Shown here: positions 1-12,130 of the stretch, one piece after another | Layout of the letters: every line of letters begins with the position of its first letter | Position numbering within the stretch: position 1 is the stretch's first letter | Assembly: GCA_950295325.1 (NCBI GenBank) | Contig: OX485804.1 | Span: 37,076,001 to 37,140,000, forward strand | DNA from: Polytrichum commune | Taxonomy: Eukaryota; Streptophyta; Polytrichopsida; Polytrichales; Polytrichaceae | Length of the DNA: 64,000 nt | Direction: 5' to 3' | The notes under the pieces: generated by a model | What the model saw: only the letters and a program-made list of their open reading frames with translations | Told to the model about the DNA's origin: nothing | Databases searched by the model: none | Made by a program: the position numbers and the translations under genes

Positions 1-77
1 TGGAGTCCTTCAAATAAGCTTGGTAATTCCTTTGTAGTCACTTGGCATACAACTTGACTAATGCTTGTTTATTACAG

Positions 78-1073
78 GATGTTGAACCATTCACAGCTCA
101 CTATGTTTTTGCACTTGGGATCGCTCGGTTTTTGAGCTGTGCTCATTGGGTTCTCCAGGTATTCACCAAATTTTCATTCTCCTTGAGTTTCTCTGTTTTG
201 TACTTCAAAATTGCTCCTTTTTACCTTCATTGTTTTTGCAGTCTTGCTGGACTTAAGTTACGTCCACTATTTAGTTCTAGTTGTCAGCTGTAGGAGGAAT
301 TTGAAGAGAATATTCACAGCTTGATTTAATGTGGAGGAACTTGGAAATAAAATAGATATTTTCTTGTTGGATTATCAACAAGAAAGATAACTCGTGGTCT
401 AACAGATCATTTTTGTTTACAGATGGTAGATGGCAACAGCTATTTGCTAAATGCACTTGGCTATGGGCTATGGCCTGGGATGGTGCTTCTCTCTGAGCTT
501 GTTCAGACATTTATCTTGGCTGATTTCTGCTACTACTATGTCAAAAGGTGCGTTTTACTTGCCAAAGAGGTGATGATGTGTCATGTGATTCTTGCATAAG
601 AGCAACTCGTATGGTCACTGTAAAATGATTCTCTCAATAATTGCCTTCCAAAGCATTTTGGGGCAACATAAAGTCCATGCATGTTATAAATCTTCATTGT
701 TCACCAATTTTTTGGGAGAGACAACCCTCTAAATGTCCATTGACCCTCAATTCTTGAGATTGGGAAGGGGTTAAGATTGTTGTCTCTTCCTCAATAAATT
801 GGTGGTAATAAGGATGTGGAAAACATATAGGCTTTGTGGGTGGAATGAGAATGAGGTCTTGCACCCCAAAAACCTAACAAGCCGATTATTGAGATAATCA
901 TTTTCCAGTGACCATAGGAGTTGCCTACAAATGCTTTCTTGACGGTATTGAAGTACCTTGAACTCAGTGAAATATCATACACATGTAGGAGTCTCTAAGT
1001 GGAATGTTTATGTTTGTTGTGCAGTGTTATGGATGGTCAGCTGATGGTGCGGCTTCCATCAGGAGTAGTGTAA
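78..1073 (+). CDS. ERD2-like ER lumen protein-retaining receptor family protein, C-terminal exons (5' end outside window)
   Basis: Three exons are visible: 78-158, 423-547 and 1025-1073, with stop TAA at 1071-1073. All introns are GT-AG and the phases join (81+125+49 bases, 84 residues plus stop). The translation runs from EPFTAHYVFALGIARFLSCA through YGLWPGMVLLSELVQTFILA and DFCYYYVK to the end RLPSGVV. This is the C-terminal membrane part of the plant ERD2-like branch, a longer relative of the KDEL/HDEL receptor that returns escaped ER-resident proteins from the Golgi. The aromatic, hydrophobic stretches are the last transmembrane helices. The C-terminus is RLPSGVV, not the lysine-rich tail of the classical receptor, so the exact ligand is uncertain. 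Acceptors TTTATTACAG, TTGTTTACAG and TTGTTGTGCAG are strong. The start codon and earlier exons lie left of base 1; bases 1-77 are intron. Family assignment is secure; a strict receptor role is inferred. Confidence 0.9.
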
Positions 1074-3088
1074 AGATTTGCAATGGGTATTACATCAAAT
1101 TAATGGGAAGTTGAGATAGGTGATCACTTCCTTCCCACTACACCATCCCTGAACCCACTTCCTTCCAGATTGGGATCCACAAAGTTTTTTGCCGTGCGAA
1201 GTGCTTGGCGGCAACATGAGTTGTCAAACTCATATAAAGTTTTAACTCTGTTTTTCCAAAGAACCAAGTGCTGGTGATATGGTCATGGTTACGTAGGTGA
1301 AGCTGATAGTGGTTTCAACAAACAACCTGTTCACTTCTATATGTCACTCAAATTTGACATGTTCAAAGAGAGTTATTTTTACTGAGGTTGTTGTGCAATG
1401 GTTAAAGCAATTGGCCTTTTCACTTGTGATGTATTCAAAGTCATTATCATTTAGGTGCACCCCTATGCTGACACAGAAATGGTAATGATGTTTTTAGTAT
1501 TGGTTGTTGTTAGTGCATCTGTGAGGTAAGTTATTGCTATGTAGATGGTATGCAGTGCTCTTAGCGAATCACTGCGTGTGTTGTGCTCTTCACCTTTGCA
1601 AATGGACAGCTTTTTGATTCAAAAGGTAAACAGCTAATAATTTGGAAATACTTTGGTGAAAAATTTGTACATTTTAAAGTTCATACCAGATGTGTTTTGC
1701 AGGTGGTGCATGTGTTGGAATTCTTCCTTCCATGAGACTAATGCGTCTTGCACAGAAAGCACAATTTGATTTATTACAAACTTAGGATGTAGACAACAGC
1801 CCTACAATCAATCATAACTTAATGTAGCTCTACTCAGTTACAACATGTACATGCCATAGTTTGAGCATTTTGTACACTTGCTTATGTTTCAGAAATATCT
1901 GTATAGAATTATGTTGTGGGCCTTGCCATCTTACATAATTTTATACAACATCCGCACTACCTCACAAAATTTACAGAATGAGGGCACTGACAACAATGAA
2001 AGCAATTATGCTGTGGGCCCTTTTGTGATGTTTGAGAATGTGAATTGTATCTTTCTTCTTTAAGTTGGGAGACAAAACAAAGTGACTTACTCTGGAAATC
2101 TTGTAATATGAGAGTTGGACCCTAAGGAGTTGTCCTGATTCCTCCAAGTGTGACATCCCAAGTTCATGTTTGGGAGCTTTGTATGTTGAGGAAAATAGCA
2201 ACATTATTGGAAACCATGGCTCTTCAGACTTGGTGATCCTGGAACCACTCCTCCCACTACTTCCACTTAGTGGTTTGGGCCACTTGTCTCAAGGTCCAAA
2301 CTGCACATTTATAGTACCACTTCACTAAAATGGTACAGTCAAATTGTGTAATTAGTGTGCGTTACCCTTTGGAGCTGTTTATTAGTGTAGGCACTTAGTT
2401 TTTAAACATGGCAGAAAATACATTGCATTGCTCGTATTACATGATTAGGGTGGGACCACTTCCATGCATATTACAAGTGCCTTGTAGGCGAAGTTCTAAA
2501 CACAACCGTTGATTGTTTGAATGTGGCAGAATTTTCTTTTTAACCACCATGCAACACTTGAATAGACGCACAAAATTGTCATTCTAAACACATGGCAAGC
2601 TTGAAATGTCCCCCACATGATTGCTTTATGAAAAATGAGATTTTCACTTTGACCGGAGACCCCATGAACATGAAATTCCGGTTGCAAATTTCTCACTTAG
2701 CATTCATCCTTATTCAAAAATTGCTAGCAAAATCAGTCCTTCAGCCCACTGATCCAATGGCCATATAGATATGTGGGGTTGGAAGTGTTCACATTAAGCC
2801 CACATGCCTTACTCCACTTGCAAGTATCATTGAGGACTGAGTCATTTAAGTAAATCCTTAAGTTGAGGATTGTGACTCAACCCCGAGCATTATGTTCCAT
2901 AATTTTAGTCACCACGAGAACACATTGGAAATTGCAAAGCTCCAGTCTTTTTGTGAAATTTTGAGGACTGTGTCCAACTTCTAGTTTCATGCATAGGTTA
3001 GAGTTTTCTCTTGGGAGGGATGCCTAGAATTAATGCTACAAGCTCTAGCCTAGGAGACCATCAAGCTTGAGAAATGATGTAACATTAG
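1074..3088. other. 3' flank and intergenic DNA, no gene seen
   Basis: AT-rich sequence downstream of the ERD2-like stop. The first few hundred bases presumably hold the 3' UTR. Open frames are all under 80 codons, overlap on both strands and show no recognisable domain or splice-linked continuation. No repeat shared with the rest of the window was recognised. Confidence 0.5.
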
Positions 3089-3089
3089 G

Positions 3090-3195
3090 GCACACTTCCA
3101 TGTGTCGGACAAGATGGCAAAACCCACCAAATGACAAAACCCACCAAATGACAAAATTTGACCTCCCCATCCCTTTGAGCACATGGAAGTGTGCA
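3090..3195. repeat. Short inverted-repeat element (about 106 bp)
   Basis: The ends are an inverted repeat, GCACACTTCCATGTG at 3090-3104 and CACATGGAAGTGTGC at 3180-3194. Between them a 17-base unit, AAAACCCACCAAATGAC, occurs twice in tandem. It could be a small foldback MITE; no target duplication is clear. Confidence 0.5.
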
Positions 3196-3837
3196 CATTT
3201 TTTTCTTTGGGAATTGGGAATTGGTGGTCAGTACATTATTGTAGGGGGACCTTGAAGTTTGAAGAGGAAGAGTTGAATACCTCTTTATTATGGCAACAGA
3301 AATTGACTTTCATTTTAGCATAGAAATCAATTTGCTAAATATGTTGGTGTGGCTCAAGATTGTCGTATTTTACACCAATTGTTTTCAAGGTCATATTTTC
3401 TTATTTCCAAACCTTGCACAAAACTAGACTAAGTCCAAGCTCCATAACATTAAGTAGCAATGCTAGGGAAGTACCCTTTGAGTACCCACAAATTTACCTC
3501 AACAAGAAGGGAAAAGCTTGCAAAGCAAGAGTGAATGAATGGATAATTAATCAAATATAGAAGCTTCAAAAAGGTATCAAAGAGGTTTCCAATGCAGGTG
3601 TTGGGAGATTTTTCCAAAAACTGTAACTACCATTTTGACCTCACCAACTTTTCCGTTGCTTTATAGCTATTTAAGATTTGTTTAGATTGTAATTTAGCCT
3701 ATATTGCAACCTTTACCACCACTTTGCATTGTTTTGACCTAGAAACTGACATAATTAATTCTAAGCACTGAAAGTAACTATCCAAATAAATTAAAAATAA
3801 CCTAAGTAAAACTCAAACTCAGTGCTACCTTTGCTCT

Positions 3838-3883
3838 TGAAAGAGCATCAAACCGGCACTCGCCGGTTTGATGCTCTTTTGAG
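3838..3883. repeat. Compact perfect hairpin
   Basis: The arms AAAGAGCATCAAACCGGC and GCCGGTTTGATGCTCTTT pair perfectly over 18 bases around the 4-base loop ACTC, with a few more imperfect pairs outside. The surrounding DNA is AT-rich, so the GC-containing stem stands out. A separate inverted pair, CATAACATTAAGTAGCAA near 3446 and its complement near 3899-3917, encloses it. This may be the end structure of a small foldback transposon or a transcribed stem; function unknown. Confidence 0.6.
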
Positions 3884-3929
3884 AAGGTCAATATGGGCTT
3901 GCTACTTAATGTTATGTCATATTAAATTC

Positions 3930-4144
3930 TATCATAGGATCCTATGATAAGGTTATCTGATAGAATATGCAATGTTGATTATCATTTTATTATAGTAGTT
4001 ACTTTGATTGTATTTTCACTATTCAAAATTAATTTTTTATTTGATCATTTTCTAATAGCACAACATTCAAGTACTAATCACTAAGGATTCACACATCTTC
4101 CACAAATTTTAGGTATACCAAAAGTGTTTCATAGGATCCTATGA
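3930..4144. repeat. Pair of BamHI-centred palindromes
   Basis: A perfect 20-base palindrome TATCATAGGATCCTATGATA lies at 3930-3949. A second, 16 bases long with the same core (TCATAGGATCCTATGA), lies at 4129-4144. The spacing of about 200 bases suggests the two termini of a small element, but no target duplication is obvious. The interval also holds AT-rich sequence only. Confidence 0.4.
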
Positions 4145-4549
4145 TAGAATTGAAGCAACCAAACAATCTAGATTTTTAAAATAAGTCCAGATTCACTCAA
4201 GTAACACACACACACACACAAATATATATCCAAAAATCAAGATATAAAAGTTCAATAAATACATGCGTACAACATCACAAAAAAAGGTAAATGCAATGCC
4301 TATCACATTCCAACTTGCATTTTATTCCTTCCCTACCCCCCCCCCCCCTCTCACCCCACATGAAAGTGCCCAACGAACAAAATGTAAGGAACTAGTATTT
4401 ATGTAGGATTAGATATGTAATCTAAATATGAGTGATATTTGAATACATTACTTTATGGTGTTAAGTATGTTTATCAATTGATAAATAATGTCATTTGGTT
4501 TAGTCTTATTCTAATCAAGTACACATGTACAACCTAACCCTGTAATCTG

Positions 4550-4860
4550 TCTCTCTCTCTTCCCCCGAAACCTTAGGAAATGGATGTGCTTAGTTTAAAT
4601 CTTCCTTCTTGTTGTCACATTTCCCTTTCATATATCATGGGTTTTGACATTAAATAATCCACCAAAGAATTCAAAAGACACGCTTGCATGTATCACATTG
4701 TCATCAGTGTCATTATTGTCTTTATTGCATGTTGACTTCGTGCTATTCCATAATGCCACATGCTACACTAATTCTTTATTATCATGCATGCAAGTTAACA
4801 TTGCATGCCTTCTTAATATCACATGCACTTTGATTGCCACATGCATGATATTAGGGAGGT
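4550..4860 (+). repeat. Dispersed repeat, copy 1 (partner at 58065-58340)
   Basis: This stretch aligns in the same orientation with 58065-58340. Shared landmarks include a C-rich CTTG..GTCACATTTC start, CATGGGTT, CACCAAAGAA, GTTGTCATCA, CATGTTGACTT and CACTTTG.TTGCCAC near the right end. The copies have diverged by many substitutions and indels. At the partner locus a hAT-type MITE has inserted just after the right end. No coding potential is seen. A 13-base C run (4336-4348) and a CA-repeat (about 4204-4220) lie just upstream. Confidence 0.55.
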
Positions 4861-5350
4861 TAGAGTGCACTCATCTAGGCTTGGGATTTGTGGCGTCCAT
4901 ATAAACTCGTCCATCATGGATGAAGGGGTTGTAATAAAAACAAGTTCCCTACAAAGTCGAGAGCCGAGTCATTCCATTTGGACTCCCCTAGACTAATTCG
5001 AGGTCTTTAATACTATTTCCGGAGCCAACTAATATAGAAATAGTCATGTGCATTTTGTAATATGATTAAATGCATTTTCTCCTTCACGATGGACGAGGTT
5101 ACACAAACACCACAAATCCATAGCCACTTATGCATGCGCTCTTCTATCTATGAATTCTACCATGCAACTCAAACATGTTATTATCTTGACTTGGGTCTTG
5201 GTCCAATTTTACTTTAAAATTAGTCCTAAAAATCTTTGCCGGCGTTGGGGAGATTTGACTGCTTGTGCCCTAATGTCTAACCGTATGTGGAAGTTTGCCC
5301 CTAATATTATGTAATTGGAATGTGCTCTTTCAGGCCAAATCTGTGTAGAA

Positions 5351-5523
5351 CAATGAATGGGAGAACCAGTTCAAGACTTCATGAAAATCACCGATCATTT
5401 TAGAGGAATTTATAGAATATACATCAATTTAATAAAAAGAATATGAAAGATGTCAACATGTAACCGGTTGGTCTTGGAAACACTAGAATATCTATTATGC
5501 CCAAAAGTCTTCCCGGACACTTG
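5351..5523 (+). mobile_element. hAT-type MITE, copy 1 (degenerate)
   Basis: This is a member of the roughly 213-220 bp family best seen at 47390-47609 and 58349-58561. The left end begins CAATGAATGGGAGAACC and the right end is TTCCCGGACACTTG (reverse complement CAAGTGTCCGGGAA). Internal landmarks ACCGATCATTTTAGAGG, GATGTCAACATGTAACCGG and TTATGCCCAAAA are kept. The flanks GTGTAGAA and TTGTAGAC agree at 6 of 8 bases, a decayed 8-bp target duplication. Confidence 0.7.
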
Positions 5524-6858
5524 TTGTAGACCCTTGACTTGATTGAGAAGTAGATTCATTCCAATTAGGTCGGGGTTACAAATACCAAACCTAAATTTTA
5601 GGTTTTGGTGCCATTGTCATGCCCCTATACATGGTCGCAATGGACATGTTCGTAGGGTGGGTTTACATTATGGTCCAAGATCAAAGAACCTAGAAAATTG
5701 AGCAATCGTACTGATCGGGAGCATAATTTAGGATCCCAAGGAGTTGCCACTAGGGTCCAGGTCTGGGGGTTTGGAAAATGAAGTGGTGCTAATGTGGCAT
5801 CACTTTCTTGCCAAATCTCATCAATTTTCACACTTGAAAGTAGTCCTCCTAGTTTGGAAAACCAATCTCCAAGCTTGATTCCAACCTTGGGTCCAAAATG
5901 GTCAGGGATGTGTGGTGTCTAAGCGCACTCAACCATTAGCAAGGTGAAAATGTAGTGAACTATTCTGTAGCATGCAAATGACTACTTTTGATGATTTGAC
6001 ACTGGAAATAACATTTGAAACCCCAAATTAACCTAGAAAGCTTCCACTAAAATGAATCAACCCTCAACTTGTGGAGGACTTGTTTTTACTAGAGCCCCTC
6101 TCTCCACGCTGAATGAGTGTACATAGATGTCACAAACCCCAACCCATCCAAATCTACACCATATAGTCCTATTAAAGTGGTTGGAAAATTAGCGTGGAAA
6201 TAGTTTCCTACGCTCAGTAATTGGCGTATTTAGGGCGATGCCACACTGGCGGCAACCTCTTAGAAGCCTGTGGCTAGGGTTAGAAGGGCTAGGGCAGCTT
6301 GCTGCCTTGCCCACGTAGGCGAAGGTGACCACACCTGCGGCACTGGCAGTTTGCCGCAATGCAGCTCCCGAGAAATTTCCAACTTCAGTCTGCAGACAGA
6401 ACCGGTCATTCGAGGGGCTTATTAAGGCCCAGGGGGAGGGTGGAGAATATCACCGGGGGGGGGGGGGGGGTCGGGCCCGGCGCCGGGGGTGCCGCAACTG
6501 CCAACCTCCTTCCCCTGGAAGTTGAGGCAACAGGGGAACATCGCCAGCTAGGACTCCCGCCACCAGGGCGCCACCGGGACTACCGGCAGTGAGGCAGGTA
6601 GGCCCTTGCCAGGGCCAATCGGAGGCCTCTATTCTAAGTGCATGCCGTCAGTGTGGCAGCGCCCTTAGTGTAGTCGGTTGTGTGTGTTCCGATCTCCGCC
6701 TATAACGTGGCGACATGTGTCGAGTGGGTGGTGACAAGTGGAGCCCATCCGTCACCAATTCGGTGTTGCATGCCCGCCCATGTCAGCTCCCAATACAAGG
6801 CCACCGGTTGTTGTGTAAGCTTATGTCGAATACGTTAAAGGGCCCTTGTGTGTAGTAA
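5524..6858. other. Intergenic stretch with a GC-rich island, no gene seen
   Basis: About 6200-6840 is markedly GC-rich compared with its surroundings and contains a 16-base G run at 6455-6470 followed by a CG-rich block. Short frames here (glycine-rich or arginine-rich) are composition artefacts without domains. Nothing else is recognisable; the island might be the remains of a GC-rich transposon. Confidence 0.4.
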
Positions 6859-7388
6859 GGGCAACTTTACACCTAGAGGCCGGGTCAATTCGTTATGTAA
6901 GAGGCTTGAAATCCTCACTTGTGATTGGCCAAAAGGCTGAAATCGGCCCCAACCCCTTTACACCTAGAGGCCTGGCCGATTCGGTGGTATGATATCTTTA
7001 ATCAAAAAATGCATGGTCTGACACAACCCGAGCTTGTTGAATTGGGTGCACCCAAAATGGAGGGCCAAATCTTGGCCTCAGGGGCATTGTCACATTTTAA
7101 TAAATCAAAATAAATAGAATATGGTTTTTCAGCATACTATATCCATTGGATTATGTGGAAATATGAACGGCTCTATGCTAGATTATGCTAGATCCGTTGG
7201 ATTATGCTAGATTTATTGAATCAGCCTAGCTTCTTGGCCCTAAGGCCTTTACATATGGGAAAATTGGCCCCCATTATAATCTTATTATAATGTGTAGTTG
7301 AGGCCGGCCTCCAACCCAAAAGGGGCTAAAATTTCATGCAATCGGCCTCAAGGGGAATTGGCCCGGCCTCTAGGTGTAAAGCGGCCCC
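6859..7388. mobile_element. PIF/Harbinger-like MITE (about 530 bp)
   Basis: The left end GGGCAACTTTACACCTAGAG lies just after TAA (6856-6858). The right end, read in reverse complement, is GGGGCCGCTTTACACCTAGA. The terminal match extends into GGCCGGG.CAATT on both sides. A second internal copy of the terminus (CTTTACACCTAGAGGCC) near 6956-6975 shows nesting or internal duplication. The TAA on the right has been lost. No transposase frame is visible. Confidence 0.6.
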
Positions 7389-7435
7389 AAGTTGTGGTAC
7401 CATCCATGCCGGAATTTATAATGCGTGTCCAACTC

Positions 7436-7878
7436 TTGAGGCGGTCCTAACATTCTTCGGCCATGTGGGTCGGTTCCATGACCTTGGGATATGTCAATTA
7501 TATGTCGTGGACCCCTCAAAACAAAATGGGAGTATGCTATTACTATTCGTACATTCAAGCCGAACCTCGAAACTTGGGTGGAGTTTCACTCCCGTCCACT
7601 ATGCGTATGAAGTAATGTTCATCCCAAGAGTATTTGCAAGAAACATTGTTCATCCCAACAATATTCCCCTATATACACTATGAACTGAATCAATGTCATT
7701 GAAAACACCGACGCTATCCACAACATTCTTGCTATTTGAAATGGCACTATTCATTATTCGAACTAGTGTTAGTTTCTTCTTCTTTTCTAAGTTCTGCCCA
7801 TGAAGGTAAGATAGTGGAGACCCATGTCGGATGTTAAATATAGAATGGAACACAACCATGCAGCTGAATAATGTCATG
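7436..7878 (+). repeat. Direct repeat A1 (partner 8944-9382)
   Basis: About 440 bases reappear in the same orientation 1.5 kb downstream. Landmarks are CCATGTGGGTCGGTT.CATGAC, GGATATGTCAATTATAT, TTCATCCCAAGA, AACATTGTTCATCCCA and CTTCTCATGAAGGTAAGATAG through ATGCAGCT.AATAATGT. It could be a pair of insertions of one element, or long terminal repeats of a tiny non-autonomous retroelement, but no primer-binding or polypurine tract was identified. Confidence 0.55.
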
Positions 7879-8001
7879 GTGGCGACGCTAACTTAACTTG
7901 TTAGTACCAATCCCATGAGCACCCAAAGAATTACAAGCAGGAAATGGAGCTCAGCAACATTGTACATATATTTGCAAAGGCCATCTCTGAGCCCCGTGTG
8001 G

Positions 8002-8007
<6 letters not shown>

Positions 8008-8041
<34 letters not shown>
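8008..8041. repeat. (CA)n microsatellite
   Basis: A run of about 17 CA dinucleotides, preceded by GCGCG and followed by ATATATAT. It produces the cysteine-valine and histidine-threonine runs in the frames across it, which are not genes. Confidence 0.95.
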
Positions 8042-8043
<2 letters not shown>

Positions 8044-8943
8044 TATATATATGCAAGCATAGCCATACATTGATGGTGTTGGCATTCTACACATTGAGCT
8101 TCTTCTTCTTTTTGGCACAAATTGAAAATTCAATTGCAGAGAGAACACACATGGAGCTCTTATGACTTATACCTACTTACACAGTTACACTCCATTTGTT
8201 TCAATCTTTCATAAATCTCAGGTGGCGAATGTTCAATGCAATCCGCTGAGGGAATTATTAGAGACCAATAAGCTTATCAGTTGCCAATCAATGCTCAATA
8301 ATCTAAGACACACTTTCAACTACTAGGGTATGTGGGTGTTATTCGGTTTTTTTTCCCATGTTCTCCAACTCCTACCGATTAGATTCAGGGCCGTTTTACA
8401 AGTTGGTTGTGAGAAAAAAGAAATGATCTAGGATTTCTCTGGTCATGGTTGGCAGTCCAAAGATCATGACCAAGAGAAATCCACATATCTTCTAAAAGCT
8501 TTGGTCACGGGACATAGTGTAAAGCATGATTGGAGTGGGACATAGTGTTTTTTTTTTTAAATAAAAATGTTGAATGACTAAATTGGTTTTTATTTTGGTG
8601 TGGTCACCTTCAATTTGCGGAGACAACCTATTTGGGTTCTCTTGTCGCAAAATATGGGTTATCATTGAACATCATCCATTTTTTAACATATAAGATTTCT
8701 TGTCACTTTCTCATCCATTCTTTGACATGTTCACTTTTATTTTTGGTGCCTTGTGTTAAAAAAGGTAGGACTACCACTAATCTCAACCAATTAGAGAAGT
8801 TAGGAAACGGTGGCCATGGTCACTAGTGCAAACATGCCCTCATGCGATGGGCACTCAATGCAATTTGTGTTGCATTCGCAAATCTATAGTGAAGCACAAA
8901 AAAAATAAAAAATAAAAAAATCTTAAAAAATCTTATTGAAAAT

Positions 8944-9382
8944 CAGACCTCCATAGTATTATTCAACCATGTGGGTCGGTTTCATGACCGTGGAATATGT
9001 CAATTATATTTTGTGGGACCCTCAAACAAATTGGTAACATTCATTTACCATTCATAGATTCATGTTGACTTGGAAATTTGGGTAGAGTTACAATCCCGAC
9101 ACTATGCGCAAGAATTATTATTCATCCCAAGAATATTCATAGAAAACATTGTTCATCCCAGTATTACTCCTCAAAAATATTGTTGATAGCAACAATATCA
9201 TTGAAAACTCCAACATTATTCACAATATTCTCACTATTCAAACCAACATTATTCATTGTTTGTATTGGGATCAATTTCTTCCTATTCTCTAAGTTTCTTC
9301 TCATGAAGGTAAGGTAGTGGAGGTCCATGTCAAATTCTAAATATAGAATGGGAACTCAACCATGCAGCTAAATAATGTAATG
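8944..9382 (+). repeat. Direct repeat A2 (partner 7436-7878)
   Basis: Second copy of the roughly 440-base repeat described at 7436, same orientation, clearly diverged by point changes and small gaps. The 1.07 kb between the copies (7879-8943) holds the CA microsatellite and AT-rich sequence with no recognisable coding region. Confidence 0.55.
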
Positions 9383-12127
9383 TCCCTTGATCTAGTCATG
9401 ATTATTGAAAGTGCATGTGTATTGATTCTTTGAATGGATACCTAAGTCCTCCCCATTGTGTTGACTATGGAGTCTAAAGTGGTTCATAATATCGACAACG
9501 TAAACCAGTCTCTTTTAAATACATGTCTTGTTGGGTACTGTTCTTAGATCTAACCTAATCACATGCCACTCAAATATAGGTGTCCAACAATCAACATAAA
9601 CAATTGAATAAGGCCCGCGTACCTTAGACTCGTCTCGAGTTCGTTCACTCCGAGGCTCTACGGTTATGCTTTAGTGACTTGTCTGAAGTACCACTTTGTC
9701 ATACGATAAGACCAACGCGTGGGCACACAAATTAAAGTAGGCATTCCCATTTGAAACCAACGTTACCTACTAATGCCGTACATTTGAAGCTCCACTACAT
9801 CGTGACCATTTGAACCGTAACATTATTATGAAGAACAATGAACTTCTTCTTCTCTTTCTATCCCGAGATACGACCTACTTGAATCATTGTAGGTGAACAA
9901 CGCCGAGAGGAACACAATGGTGGAGTGGCTCCTCTTCTACAATATTCAAGCTGAAATTTTGGTATGTCAAGAATAACAGGTGTAGGATGTGAGCACAAGT
10001 CATTGGATATTTGGGGCCGTGCAGAGCATGCTCACCATGTTGAGTAAGGTCATGATAAATTGGTGGTTTGGGTTACTTGTATACTATATGGCATTCATGT
10101 GGGCCACGGGTGGTTGGGGAGGCAACTCCCATATAGAATGCAGGGGTGTTCGGCATTACAATGTGGGATACAATGGGTTTGGTGTATTTTATATCATATT
10201 AAGAAATTGTAAACACCAAAAAGTTTCCCTCGAGCTTTACCTAAAATAAGGAGTTTGTCAAACATTTTCTACTTGGTGAGTGTAGTCTAGCTCATAAAGA
10301 TGTGAAAATGTGTGAACTTTTAGCCAAACTTTGGTACTTGGTCCTAAAATCATTGTGAAAGTGGTGTTGAATCGCTTTGACAAAATGCCTTTCCATAGAG
10401 AGTGGAAAACCTAGAGAGTGGTTTTGTTTCAAAATGGCCTTATTGTAATCTTGATATAAGGGCCCAAAAGTTGCCTAGGTTTCCCTTAGACAACTAAATT
10501 AAATAAAAACTTATAATTAGATCTTAATACCAACTTATCATATTAAAAAAAAGTTTCTCTTTAAACTTATATTTTTAATGTCCTCTATTGAATGGCTACA
10601 AGATTTTCTTACATTGAAGCAAATTACATAACTCGTTACTGCATTATTACATGGTCGAGTTATAGAGACATTTATTGAAGAGTTGACCAACTAATCTTTG
10701 GGTAACATGTACATATTTGTCTGACTAATTTCACACCCATGTTTAATACTATAATAAAATGGAGTATGAGGATTGAATTTTAAGTTGACAAACATGGTTT
10801 AAAATTTGAGGAAAATTTGGTGGATAAAAAACAAACATCTCAAAATGCAAGTGATCAATGTTTAATGTTGAATGGGTGTTGAATAAATGCGAATTGGATG
10901 CTCGGGGGGGGGGGCAGTCATTGGTTGGAGTAGCAATATACGTGCAAACAAATGATAGGGTATTTTAAAAACATGGGGGCAAAAAATTATAAATGGACTT
11001 AAGAGTAATATAGGGTATCAAAAATGGCACTGGACATCTTTAAAGTACTATAGGGTATGGAATAATAGGTAATTTGGAATTATAAGTAATGCAAGCCATT
11101 TTTCTATTAACCCAAAGTAGAAAATTACATAATGAAAGCATGTGAAAAAAAAAAAATTGAAAGTAATACCCCCCTATAAAATAGTGGTTGTTCGCACCTA
11201 TATCCTTAACTTTTTAACAAACTGCTCCCCCCCCCCCCCCCCCCCCGAGATTGGATGTTGACATATGAGTTAAGAAGGTTGTGATGTTATATTTCTAAGA
11301 AGCTTATTGTTTTTTGCATTCACCACTATAGTATATTCCATGTAGATCACAAGTATGGATGCGAATGTGACCTTGCACCAAATGTATGGTAGAATTTCAT
11401 TTCTTGGAGGCTTTTTGCAGCCTTTAAATTGTTGATGAGGACATACATGAGAATTTAAAAGGTTAGAAGGTTTACCGGCTAATATATATGATGTCTTCTC
11501 GTGCACTTTCACGAGCAAGCTTTGCATCCAACATGTGAACCCGTGTTTTAGGTAGAAACTTTTGATGGTAAGTGGAAGGGAGGGGGTGGTTACCTACTTC
11601 TACACATGATCACGTGGAATGTGAAGGGAAAGTCTTGATTATCATTGGGAATGGTTGGTCCATTGGTACGTCTTTCATAAAAAAAGTGATTTAACCCTTG
11701 AAGGATTCGTAGAAGACTACATAGCTTCTTCTTTTTTGGAACACATGGGGCGCTTGACCAACTGGTTAGTTTTCTATCAAGTAGAGAGACGATTTCACGG
11801 CCGGGAATTGAACTGCCAACCACTCTGTTCGGTTTGGGTACCTCTTCACTATCATCCGGTAGTTTAGGGTCATTTGGGAGCATAGAAGACCACATAACAT
11901 TACTTAGCACTAGGATGTTGCACTTGTAGTGCCATAAATTTGGTTAACAAATTTGTTGTTAGCACTTACCGTTGATATAGTACTATGTCTTCACAAAGTT
12001 GAGGCTCCTAATTCAATGACATTGCAAGTTGCCCCATCAATCACTACAAGGACTACATGGACAAAAGACTCGATTTGTGGCCACTAGATGATATCTAGAT
12101 ATACTATCGTGGTAGATTTAAGCATCA
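9383..12127. other. Intergenic DNA, no gene recognised; contains long G and C runs
   Basis: Frames up to about 105 codons occur on both strands but overlap each other and show no domain. Homopolymers stand out: 11 G at 10904-10914 and 20 C at 11227-11246. Sequence near 11750-11830 has a weak tRNA-like look (see rejected items). No other structure was seen. Confidence 0.4.
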
Positions 12128-12130
12128 TTA

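Noticed and set aside
6325-6592. Gly/Arg-rich frames in the GC island
   Set aside because: They are caused by a 16-base G run and CG-rich composition; the same region is open in two frames at once.
7893-8165. Three overlapping frames with Cys-Val, His-Thr or Val-Cys runs
   Set aside because: They are translations of the CA microsatellite on both strands.
11740-11830. tRNA-like or tRNA-derived SINE signature (GACCAACTGGTTAG followed by GGGAATTGAACT)
   Set aside because: The first motif resembles box A on the plus strand, but the second resembles a T-arm only on the opposite strand; no cloverleaf can be closed.
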